From NCBI GenBank assembly GCA_030545055.2, contig CM061537.1, positions 75,223,290-75,287,289 of the forward strand: a DNA stretch of 64,000 bases, written 5' to 3'. Source of the stretch: Neoaliturus tenellus. Its lineage: Eukaryota > Arthropoda > Insecta > Hemiptera > Cicadellidae. A program made the translations under genes and the position numbers. Positions 53,614-64,000 of this stretch are shown here, one piece after another (position 1 is the stretch's first letter; the number at the start of each line of letters is the position of its first letter). Below the pieces are notes generated by a model that saw only the letters and a list, made by a program, of their open reading frames with translations, was not told where the DNA came from and searched no databases.

Positions 53614-54075
53614 ATGGTTTTAAGTTACCTTTTTCCGTCTCCAGTTCAAATTTTGGGTTTGTAGGACTACAACCCGGGTTTCGGCGCTCGTTGCGCCATT
53701 TTCAAGTAGATGGAAGCTGAAGTTGCAGTCACATTGATCAGTCGAGTAGACGTCGTCATTCAGCAGTTAAAATCACTTGACACGGACACGTACACATTTA
53801 ACACGACACAAAATAAATTAACATAAAAAAAAGTAGGCCTACAAATTAGTATCACGGACGCGACTCTCCACCACGATTACCGGTGTCGGGACATGTAGGC
53901 CTACTTTTTTTATGTTAATTTATTTTGTGTCGTGTTAAATGTGTACGTGTCCGTGTCAAGTGATTTTAACTGCTGAATGACGACGTCTACTCGACTGATC
54001 AATGTGACTGCAACTTCAGCTTCCATCTACTTGAAAATGGCGCAACGAGCGCCGAAACCCGGGTTGTAGTCCTAC

Positions 54076-55406
54076 TAGTGATGTAAAACGCCCTGGCATT
54101 TAAATCTCAGGGCAAATGCCCAGGGCATTTGCCCAAATAACCGCCCAAAATCCATAAGCGCCGGGCGTTTATCCAGTTAAAGGCTAATAAACCTAATTAA
54201 TGGAAATTAAATTGAACACTACTCTTCTAGTCAACTTTTTAAACCTCTAACATTAGATATTTACATAATAGCCTATATATAAAAAAATAATTACTTGTAT
54301 AATTTTAATTATATTGGTAGAAAGTCAGTACTAGAGAGTCAACACTTTTATTTTGTCAACAAGAGGAAATAATTTAGACTGAAAATAACTTCATAGGTTT
54401 ATTTTTATTTAAAATATCTGGCTAATGTAATAGAATTAATTTACATTTGTTTATTACACACAATGAATCAGTCTTAACTTAAATAATTATGGGCATAATG
54501 AAAACTTCAGTTCATCAAACAAAATTCCTTAAACTAATGACTCTTCAGATTCAGAAGCATCTTCATCCTTTTTTCCAAGGATAGTATAAGTATAAACATA
54601 AATACATTACTGGTTTCTTCTTCTTAGCAAACCTAATTGTAATAGGGCCTATATTATATGTTGTGGTAGTCATGTACAGTTAGTTCAGTTGAAGTATTAA
54701 AGCATTTTAAGGACGAATATCATTTGAATGAATGAACAATTAATCAATTTCAGTGAAACCACCAAAATAAATATTGGCTAATTTTTAAACTGTTTTTGTT
54801 TTTAAAATAGAGTAACAAGCCTCTATACCACTAAAGGCTGAGCAGTTTACTTTAGCTTTAGGCTACTAAGATTTACATATGCCATCATAAGCCTACATCA
54901 TATCATTATATATATTAAATAATCATGTTCAGCTTCAAAATATAGGCCTATATATCCAGAATCAGAACTATACATTAAACTTAGGCCTACGCCATCACTA
55001 GCAAATGATGCTTTAAATTTATTAATGTTACTTATAAAATAATTGAAGAGTCTTGGGTACAGCTGGTACGGGATGATATAGTTAGTATATGATATAGTGA
55101 TATGGTTTTCAAAACTTATAACTTACTACCAGTTTCCATTCATTAGCTGATTGCATTGAATTAAAGTAACATAAATTTCATTTTTTACAATCATTTCTAT
55201 TGCTAATCTTTTTCCAAGACTGCCTTTTTGTAAAATTAATTACAACACAATAACATGGTACATATGATTTACCAGCCAATCTCAAAATAGGACAATTAGT
55301 CATTAGTAGGCTAAATTATTAGTTAAAAATGAAATTTTTTGTCATATTACAAGATTAAATCAAATTAGTATATTTTGATAAATAGCCCTAACTCCAGTAG
55401 AATCTG

Positions 55407-55464
<58 letters not shown>

Positions 55465-55847
55465 TAAAAATAATTTTATAGGTGCCTTTTTTAAGTTAGG
55501 AAATTTACATTGTGGTTAAAAAGCACTTGTTTTATTAACAAAACCTTAATACTTAACTTTAAATTTAATTAATTAGACATTATAAATTTATCTTATGCAC
55601 ATATTTATGAATTACAGAGTAGAAACCTGCTTAATCAGTAAATAAGATTTTATTTAACAATTTAGAAAAATATTTATTTAAAATACCACACTGAAAATAT
55701 TACAGGTTTTATTGTATTGCGCCTTAAACTGAACTTTTTATAAACGCCCAGTTTTTGGGCGCTTAAAATGGCTTTGGGCAAATGCCCAGGCAAATGCCCA
55801 TTTATAAACGACCCGCCCACTGGGCATTTGCCCGGCCCACATCACTA
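54076..55847. mobile_element. 1772-bp non-autonomous hAT-like element
   Basis: Flanked by the 8-bp duplication AGTCCTAC (54068-54075 and 55848-55855). The ends are TAGTGATGTAAAACG and CCCACATCACTA, giving the short terminal repeat TAGTGATGT. Palindromic GGGCAAATGCCC-type subterminal repeats are dense at both ends, as expected for hAT transposase binding. A TA microsatellite lies inside. No transposase ORF. Confidence 0.8.
55411..55461. repeat. TA dinucleotide microsatellite
   Basis: About 25 TA units without interruption. Confidence 0.95.
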
Positions 55848-55902
55848 AGTCCTACAAACCCAAAATTTGAACTGGAGACGGAAAAAGGTAACTTAAAACC
55901 AT

Positions 55903-58406
55903 ATTATAGTTCCACCAGTTCAGGGGCAACTATCATGAGCTTTTAAGGTCTCAATATTAATCTTGGGAGTTTGTACCGTCACTAAATTGTTATTAAGTTG
56001 CTTAGTCATTCAAAGTGTTTTTGTTTTCACGGTCTCTTCTTTGCACTTTATTTTCATCTCATTTCTTAATATTTATTCTTGTCATTTATTTCTTCACTAG
56101 TGGCTTTTACAGTAAAAGTCCCAAATCATAAAATTAAGACAGTATAGACCATAGCGGACCAGTAGTACTTCACCAAGAAATTTACCAGAAGATTTATTTT
56201 TTACTGATACTATTTTAGCAATTTTGTTTGTGTATATAGGCCATCCATCGATCCACCTCCAAAGCATTCTTACAGTCCTGTACTAAGCGAGTACTAAAAG
56301 CACCCGTTATAAATGCTACAATGAGTTTATTGTCAAACCTATATCGATCAATGAAACACTATAGTTTTTATAAGCAATCATAGTCCTCCATGACGAATTA
56401 ATACATTTCAAAAGTTTTCACCATACACTAAAACACCATCCGTTTTTTAAATCAGTTTATGTCTTGTTTGTTCTTAAGTTGAATGAATATATATTTTCGC
56501 CCCTGTCAGATTGTTTTTAGTTTTAGCGTCACTTTGAACACACTACCTCAAAGTAGATGTTCTAGGACTTTGATTTGTTGTACTACAGTATCAACCTATT
56601 AATCTCTCTCCATTATTAGCAATTGATGGACCATTCTCCAAATTTGACAGAAAACAGATCCTTCGAAAAGCAGATTTTTAAAGTGTACCGATACTAACAT
56701 TGTTGTAAGTCTTTTCCCTTTATCTGTAATCGTAATCGTTAAGAAAACATTATATCTATGAGGGATTTTTATGAGCGATATTTATGAGGGATAGTATTCT
56801 ACTTGATACTTTAGCACTGACATTTTGACATACTCATGCTGATATAGTATTGGCAGTCTTGGCCTTTCTGGGCCAAAACAGCTGATTGTTTGGCGATATA
56901 TCAGCATTATCAGCTGTTTTACTCATTGGAGAACGACACATCAGCTGTTGCTTAACATCTGCTCTGCCACTTGAACTTCTCCGAGTGTGACCGCCCGCCC
57001 GTCGCGTTCTTTTCAACGTATACAATTAAAACTTTTACTGTAGGCCTCAGAAACGAAATGAACAAAATTTCAATTGCTATATAACCTCTCTAGAGACACC
57101 GTTGAACCTTTTTTGTAAAATAGCCTAACATTTAGCTCGTTAAATTAATTAATTATTGTTTTGTTAGACAATAATAAATCTGTTGTCTTTCAACCACAAA
57201 TGTCCCAACAAGTGCCACAGTGGTATAGCAATATTGATGAAGCACACACCTTGATACGTAATTTTTTGTAGAAATAACGAACCTTAAAAATTTATTCTTT
57301 GAAGATGTGTTCAGGAGTTCGCATACAAATATATCGGGTTCAACGAACAGTGGGGTTGATCACATTTTCTTCTAAAGAAAAAATAATGCATAGGCCTTTA
57401 TAACAAATTTACTTTCTCGTCTTGGTGGACTATACTTGGACGTGCTCATTTTTCGTGACCCACAGGTAAGTACCACAGAGTAAGGAACTAAAGTATGTAA
57501 AGTGACATTGGACATAACCTACGGCACCTCGAGAGCCTCTTCTACGAACAAATAAATAACTACAAGAGTAGGCCTAAACAATACGATAATTCGATAATTT
57601 ATTGCAATCTCTTCACTCTATTCGTCTGCGCGATCAAATCCTTCGGTGATAAACATGAATTAGAAATTATAGGCTTCATTCAATCAGGACAAAATTAAAT
57701 GTCACAGATAACAATAACCTATACTTACAGCACGAAATAAGGTTCATTTTTATTTAAAAAATATAACAAACATACACTTTAAAGTTTTTAAAAGAAAAGT
57801 CACAAGTGAATTACAATGTTTAAAAGTTTAAAACATATTTGGATCTTGTAAAACATTTTGTTTAATTTTAAATAAAATATGTCCGGTAGGCCTTTTGAAG
57901 TACTTTATACTTTAGGTCGAATGTTCTACATTTTACATCTTACATCCCGTGTCACCTGTGGTGAAGAAGGCTTCATAGGACCAGTCCATGAATTGAAATT
58001 TCCATACCAGCCCAGCAAAATTGCCGCATTTAGGAGCGGAATAATGGGCTCTAGCTTTAACAGCACTATGGATCATTTGGTGAGATTGGTAGCTTTCCCT
58101 ATTGAGTCGAGGAATCCTCCAGGTAATTAAAACTACTGTGGATTAGAAAATCTTAGTTTTGAATAAAAACTGTTATTGTTCTGTATATTTTTCAGCGATT
58201 GAGGAAGTTTCAAATACAGTTATTTGTTTCATTCCCTGATAGCAAGGGTTGCATTTGAAAGCTTTGAGATTGTGTCGCACTGAGGTTCTTATTTCTCTAA
58301 ACCTGGTATTGTAACCATGTTCAGCAGGATAGCTCTACTGGTTTGAAACTTTGTACTCAATTGCCTCAAAAACGGAAAGGGGTGAAACAGAAAGTATTTT
58401 TAGATG
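55903..58406. other. host sequence, no supported gene
   Basis: Mostly AT-rich. An 83-codon frame at 57879-58130 ends just after CCAGGTAATT, a possible splice donor, and could be a host exon (begins MSGRPFEVLYTLGRMFYI), but there is no homology to support it. A GC-richer patch lies at 56930-57015. Confidence 0.4.
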
Positions 58407-58748
58407 TCAGAAGAATTCACAATTATCTCTAAACCTCAGCTTAGAGATATAGTGGATTGCTCTATTTTGCATTTTGAGCTTTAAATCAATATGACGTTTA
58501 GACCAAGAGCACCGACAAACCATTGAGTACCGAAGATGGGACTCAGTCAGCCCAAGGGAAACGTGCTTAAACAGCCCCTTGCTACCAACTGAGGCGACAT
58601 TGAGAAGGGCGAAAAGTCCTGTGGCAAGTCGAGGTTTGAGGAGTCCAATGTGGTCGTAACAGTCAAGATTGCAATCAAGCATCACTCCCAGAAATTTGAC
58701 AGATTCTAGATAGTACATCATGGTGTCACCTGTAGCCAGCTGGGGCAA
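58407..58748 (-). pseudogene. fragment of non-LTR retrotransposon reverse transcriptase
   Basis: A 113-residue minus-strand frame contains VKFLGVMLDCNLDCYDHI, then SHLRYSMVCRCSW and LKLKMQNRAIHYISKL. This is the end of a LINE reverse transcriptase (KFLG thumb motif followed by the LxYG.xxWG-like and LQ.RAIR segments) of the kind seen in arthropod Jockey/CR1-related elements. No endonuclease or rest of the polymerase is present, so it is a 5'-truncated remnant. Confidence 0.75.
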
Positions 58749-60856
58749 GTAAGTGGGTGAGGTGAAACGTCTTTGTCTTGTTTGGATCTATAAAGAAAAA
58801 TGGTTTTGTCCAGGTATTGCAAAGTTTTGATCTGAGAAATGTTTTATAGCCCAACATAGACTAAAAAAAACTCCGTTATAGTCAATAATTTAGTTCTCTA
58901 TACGTGTCCTGTATTTCAAAATACACATTAGAGTTTCCCGGGCTACTGTGTGCTTTGAATTTTATAAGCCACCAAAGAAACAACGCCTAACAGTGATTAA
59001 ATTACATTTCGCGTAAATCATGAAGGAAATGTGACGATAACCCCGTTTAAGTGATTGTACTCAACAAATTATTCAATAAAGTAAACCAAACATTTTTAGT
59101 ATTTCAATAGCTTTTTTGTATTTAATATCAAATTACCCATAGCTTTTTATGCATTTTATAGTATATATTACATTACATGTCAAGTTGCTTATGTGCAGTT
59201 GTTCTGCGGTTCCAGACTGTGTTATTTGTTATCAATGGGATGCGGAAAGGGAAATGACGTGTGTAATCAGTTTTTATGTTGTCACATCTTTAAAATTTTT
59301 ATCGGGAACAAATTTCTAAAACTTCATATTAATCGTTTGAAATATGGGATAAAATGTACATTGGTACATACACTATAAATCGTACCTTGCAAAAATAGAT
59401 ATTAAAATAAAATAATTTCCTCGCAAAAACATACAGTAACATTCCTTTCCTTATTTTACATTATATTAGGCCTGTTAGCCTTCATTCTAAGAATGTGAGA
59501 AAGCTAATTTACTTGACGGATTTGGTAAGGAATTACCAGGTCGATTCCTAATTAAATTTGCGTTTTCGTGACTGATTCAATGCATTCCTAAAGGCGTGTG
59601 ACTCCAGCCAAATGTAGCTAGGCCCTAATGAATTAAAAAAATATATATTTTTGTTACAATCCCTAAGCTTAGGAATTGAATTGGAAAAGTATAGGATTAC
59701 GTTTAAAAGACTAAGGACACGTTGTCGTAAACATATTGTCCCAAGATTTGGAACCATCGGGATTTTTACAATTTGTGTAGGCCTAAGGTTACTGTACCTT
59801 TCCAATGAATAAAGAGGCAGCTATGAGACTAGAACAAAGCTTAACGAGCTTATCACTTTGACAAGGAATCCAAGCTGCAATGCTTTACCTGAGATAAGCT
59901 ACGCCCTGGCAGCCAAACACCACAATATCCACATCCGCTAGCACCAAACTGTTGATACTGTCATAACCACGGGCACCTTGAAGTCAAACACTTTCACAGA
60001 AACGGAATTTACCGGGGAAAAGATAATCCGCGCCCGCAATTTGTGCAGGACCTAAACAAAACAGATGATTCTGCACGGGGCGGCAGACAGCGCAGCGGCG
60101 CTGCAATCAATATAGTGGTGCGCGCGCCGGCCCACCAGCTGATCAGGGGATAGCAATACAGTATGTCTGGCATTGTTGCTTCGGGTGCACCTTACGTTAT
60201 TACATTTTGACAAATAAATATTCAAAGGTGCCACTGAAGTTTGGAAAACGTCCTGGAACTACTGTTTTCCATTTGTCTTGTCTGTATCGATATTTTAATT
60301 ACTCTATGGACGTCTTAAAAACTAATTTTTAGGTATAGACGACATTTAAAATCACTACAAATAAACACTTTAAGACAAAAACTTTTGACACTGTCATTTT
60401 AAAATTTTTAGTTTAATAATGACGAAGATTTTAAATTTTGAAATGCAGCCCAGAAAAAAACTGGATATTTTATATAACTTGTACGCCCAACCAATTCTGT
60501 TAGAGTAGCCTACTAAAATGTTGCAAAATTTAAATACCTGACTAAAACACCATAAGAGTATAAAGAATCTAATGACAATACCGGAAATATCGAGGGCTTT
60601 ATTGGGCCCAACAAAATCATGCGACTTTGCAAGCGAACTTCCAAAAAAGCATGATTTTGTAAAACAAAGAACAAACTTCGCTATACTGTTCATTATTTGA
60701 TATTTTCAGTCTTAATACTCGTGTTTTTAGTTTATAATTTGAAATTTTCAACTTAGGCCTACTTTTAGGACTGCTATTTTAAAGCCCCAAATGTAGAAAT
60801 GGAATCGTAACATACGTATAGCTGTGCCAAGTTTTAGTTCCTTACCTTAAAAAGTT
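58749..60856. other. host sequence, nothing recognised
   Basis: No gene or RNA supported. A GC-rich patch near 60060-60150 contains GCGCGCGCCGG but no ORF of note. Confidence 0.4.
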
Positions 60857-60960
60857 AGTTAAAGCTCCGGTCTACCTGAGCCCGAACGACGTTACCGAAT
60901 GCCGCCTTGCGGCCGTAGCGCTAGGCGAGTTTAATGGCTGCAGATGTTTACGGGCAGTGC
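60857..60960. repeat. partial copy of the TTAA-flanked inverted-repeat element
   Basis: TTAAAGCTCCGGTCTACCTG and the following 85 bp match the left end of the element at 62198-63213, including CCGTAGCGCTA and a GAGTTTAATGG segment. It is cut by the Harbinger-derived insertion just downstream. Confidence 0.65.
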
Positions 60961-60967
60961 CGTCCTA

Positions 60968-61744
60968 GGCCCCATTTATGCACGCGATTTGTGTCGCGCG
61001 ATTTGAAAACGCGCGATTCCTGGGAGCATTGAATTCAATTGGACCATTTATGCACGCGGCATGATGTCGCGCGATTTTTTGTGCCGCACGATTTCTAAAT
61101 CAAATCGCCCTCTCCTAGAAAAACGCGCGATTTTAAATTCGCGCGACTTGTCAAAGTACATTGGGCCAAATGGTACCGTTTATGCAATCGCGCGTTTTCC
61201 AGAAATCGCGCGACTTCGGTGAGCAGTGCTGCCACCATCAGTACGCCACCTGTTGTATTTGTCAGTCTGTGTTGACCACTGATGAGGAGCGGATATGGCT
61301 ACATTCAACACAGAAGAATTTATTGCTAGCATTTCTTGTGTAGAAAACGCCAATCCTTGCACTAGACCTGGTTCAATATCTATTTCACCTTTAAGCCGAA
61401 CAACTAACTCATCAAAATAGGTTACGCTCATTCTAAAATAGTTAAAAAAAACTTGTCGGTGTCGTTTCTCAACAACCCGTACAAGTTTCGAAATGCTCCG
61501 TCTGCATATCGAGCAGAATTTATATAGGGTGAACGTCCCATAGTCGCCTCCTCCTCTTCTTGACCAACGGGAAATAACCGTACACCACGCATGGATCCAT
61601 TTGCTCGACTGACGTGGAAGTGAAGCTGTTGGTAGTACTGGAAATCGCGCGACTTGAAAACGCGCGATTTTTTTGGCACATTCTCGAAGTCGCGCTGCCG
61701 CGCGGCCGTGTCGCGCGGCACAAATACGGTGCATAAATGGGGCC
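60968..61744 (-). mobile_element. 777-bp PIF/Harbinger-derived element with transposase remnant
   Basis: Ends GGCCCCATTTATGCAC and its inverse GTGCATAAATGGGGCC; flanking trinucleotides are CTA and TTA, close to the TWA duplication of PIF/Harbinger. Many CGCGCGATTT repeats line both ends. On the minus strand, two overlapping frames contain N-terminal transposase-like pieces (NLYGLLRNDTDKFFL and VFFNYFRMSVTYFDELV) resembling the region before the catalytic domain of Harbinger transposases. Frameshifted and truncated, so non-autonomous. Confidence 0.7.
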
Positions 61745-61942
61745 TTAGGGTGGAGCGAGTATAGCGGCCGCTCCAGGCCTCGCGCCGCGAGGCCTTGCCC
61801 GCTAAAAAGTTAGTTGCATAAATGTTTAGGTTGAATAAAAATAATATAATAATGAACAGATACGTACCTTAAATATCGGTTTAATTACCCGCGCAATATG
61901 TTCAATAATTGTGATTTAAAAACCTACGAAAGCGATTCTTAT

Positions 61943-63982
61943 TATAGTCCGTCCACCCAGCCATGGCACCTGACGGATTAGAAGAAGGGTGACTCTCGGA
62001 CGCGCACTCACAAGCGCCCGGGTCCGACACCCCAATGCCCACGCGCAGGTATGGCAGTACTGCAGCCAATACATAACTGCTAACTTTTTTATGTATGACT
62101 TCCAAACAAACAAATTTTCATTTTTGTCTTTAGCAGAAAATTCTGAGAAAAATGAGTATAAACACTACATTGTTTTTGTAAATGAAAGGATATGTTTTAA
62201 GGCTCCGGTCTACCCGAGCCCGAATGCCGCCTCGCGTCCGCGGCCGTAGCGCTACGTGAGTTTTATGGATGTAGAAGTTTACGGGAGTCGTGTTTTAAAA
62301 ATAACTAATTAAGATAGATATTGGCTCTTAATTTTTTCTAAAAGTACAAAGACGGATCTTGTCTTCTGTGTTTTTAGAATTTCTAAATAAAATTTCTAAA
62401 TTCAGTTATAACTGTCAAAATTATCTGTTTTTCTCTAGTGGCAAGTTTTATAGATGCAGAGGTTTACGGGGATCCTGTTTTAAAACTGACCAATTGAGAT
62501 AGAGATTGGCTCTCAACTTTTTCTAAAAGTAGAAAAATTATCTCGTCGGCTATCTCTTTAGAATTTAAAAATAAAATTTCTAATCTTAGCTATAACTGAC
62601 TAAAATCATCTGTTTTTCTAGATGCACATGTAAGGGGTTTTTTTAATCCTGTTATATTCTGCTAAATGCAGCCTAGAGCTATAAGCTAAGGTGTCATATG
62701 AAAGAAGAATAACGGTGCTAAATACCCTTAGTTACACTTTAGTAATCTCATTTTGGTAGTTTCGTCAAAACTAATAGAAAACTTCAGTTAAAAATTGAGA
62801 AAAACAGAAGATTTTAGACAGTTAAAGCTGGAATTATAATTTTTTTATTCTAAAAAGATAGCAGACTAGATACTTTTTCTACTTTTATAGAAAGTTAACA
62901 GCGAATCTCTATCTTAAGTGCTTAGTTTTAAAACACTATCCCCGTAAACCTCTGCATTCATAAAACTCCAAAACACATGATTTTAGACAGTTATAACTGA
63001 AATTGGGAATTTTATTTAAAAATTCTAAAAAGATAGCCGAAGAGATCCTTTTTTCTACTTTTAGAAAAAGTTAAGAGTCAATATCTATCTTAATTGGTTA
63101 TTTTTAAAACACGATCCCCGTAAAACTCTGCAGCCATCAAACTCGCCTAGCGCCACGGCCGCGCGAGGCGCCATTCGGCATTATTGTTCGGGCTCAGGTA
63201 GACCGGAGCTTTAAGGTAATTTTTTATTTGAGTTGGTAATGATTATTTGAGTTCAGCATTTATACGTATGAAGGTTTGTTTCGAAACATTGCAGGCTGTG
63301 CATTACACGCTTTTGAGTACTTTTCTTATGTATAATAAGGGCCCCATTCTTCCATTTTCTCAATAAAAATAATGTAAAAATAATAAAAACAGATTTTAAA
63401 CAGTAGCGCTCATGACTGACTAATGGTTCTGACGAATAGTTTAATGTACAAAGAGAATAGTTCGAGGTTATTTCAGCAGATTATGCGTTCTTGTTACTCG
63501 TGATTACGCATTGTAAACATTTAGGCCTACTGGAAAGCAATAATGGGATTTTATTTACGTTGCAATTACTGTAAACCTACTTAAATTAACGCATACTTCC
63601 GAAATACACTTTAATTAATTTTTTTTTTTACTCTACTAGGTCTAAACATTTTATTCAGACTTCAACTACAATACAGTACTTAACCTGTGATCAATACTGT
63701 ATGATATTCGGTTTTGACGCAAAAACAAAGTTAAGCCGTTTTCATGTAAATATTATCATAATTACGTCGTGTTTGGTATCATTCTCTTTGAAATTAAATG
63801 AAGATTCCAAATATAACACTATCATATTATTATAAACACATATTATGGAATTAACAGTTCTGTACTGGACCCCCCAGTGTGTGACTCATCTACCTGCCGG
63901 GCGTGGCGGCTGCATTTGTGTGCGTGTGTGAGTAAGGGTTCTATAATCCGTCAGGTGCCATGGCTGGGTGGACAGAGTATAG
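61943..63982. repeat. pair of inverted 38-bp repeats at the right edge
   Basis: GTCCACCCAGCCATGGCACC and following TGACGGATTA (61943-61980) recur inverted at 63943-63982. More diverged similarity continues inward, so they may be the ends of a larger element containing the 62198-63213 insertion. Confidence 0.5.
62198..63213. mobile_element. about 1-kb TTAA-flanked inverted-repeat element
   Basis: TTAAGGCTCCGGTCTACC at the left and GGTAGACCGGAGCTTTAA at the right. Inverted similarity extends over 80 bp or more (CCGGCCGTAGCGCTA-type segment), and related TTTACGGG...CTGTTTTAAAA blocks occur at least three times inside. TTAA borders fit piggyBac-type duplications. No transposase. Confidence 0.65.
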
Positions 63983-64000
63983 TACGTAATTGTAGCGACC

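Larger units (their letters stand above)
53614..55902. mobile_element. foldback element, split by a hAT-like insertion
   Basis: A left arm of 229 bp (53614-53842) and a right arm of about 228 bp (53895-54075 plus 55856-55902) are almost perfect inverted copies around a 52-bp centre. The right arm is interrupted by the element at 54076-55847. Arm edges read ATGGTTTTAAGTTACC and its complement. GTAGGCCTAC occurs at the inner end of both arms. No coding capacity is seen. Confidence 0.8.

Noticed and set aside
57879..58130. Host exon candidate with donor-like end
   Set aside because: No homology or acceptor/partner exon visible; kept only as a note in the intergenic entry.
59548..59805. 85-codon minus-strand frame
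   Set aside because: No recognisable motif; composition as in surrounding non-coding DNA.
1..64000. tRNA, rRNA or CRISPR arrays
   Set aside because: No cloverleaf with A/B boxes, rRNA core or regularly spaced identical repeats was seen; the palindrome copies are separated by genes, not spacers.

Overview
This window looks like invertebrate nuclear DNA, probably from an arthropod. It is AT-rich, has no bacterial-style operons, and its flanks carry eukaryotic DNA transposons and a decayed non-LTR reverse transcriptase. Two integrated Polinton/Maverick-type DNA viruses (the group named adintoviruses in animals) dominate it. They sit in the same orientation, about 2.4 kb apart. They share gene order and are clearly homologous at protein level, but are too diverged to be a recent duplication.

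Element A (from before about 1.7 kb to about 18.7 kb) has no visible terminal repeats. Its left end may lie outside the window and its right end fades into host sequence. Element B (21081-47458, 26378 bp) is complete. It has 566-bp terminal inverted repeats with only about six mismatches by eye and a perfect 6-bp target duplication CCTTTT, the hallmark of Polinton integration, so the insertion is young.

Both elements carry, on the + strand and in this order: protein-primed DNA polymerase B with an N-terminal zinc finger; retrovirus-like integrase with a chromodomain; packaging ATPase; a conserved protein of unknown function; a fibre-like repeat protein; a phospholipase A2-like basic protein overlapping an adenain-like protease; penton; a small protein overlapping the major capsid gene; double-jelly-roll major capsid; three conserved Polinton proteins of unknown role; and a tail of small accessory genes. 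Element B also has about eight accessory genes left of the polymerase. A has frameshifts in the protease, the 342-aa protein, probably the fibre 5' end and a small accessory gene. B has one in the ATPase.

Regulation is unusually legible. Accessory genes, polymerase and integrase tend to be preceded by TGACCTTGA(CC), the reverse of TCAAGGTCA, the extended half-site of monomeric nuclear receptors. Many also have a CCCCCACCACT-like box. Late virion genes have only TATA boxes. B's terminal repeats hold nine TGACGTCA (CRE/ATF) sites inside nested palindromes. Gene 3' ends are marked by stem-loops; five copies of one 59-65-bp palindrome separate the left accessory genes of B.

From 47465 to 64000 no host gene can be supported. 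The region holds nested transposons: a foldback element split by a hAT-like element, a Harbinger-derived element, a possible Mutator-like element, and TA-flanked and TTAA-flanked inverted-repeat elements.
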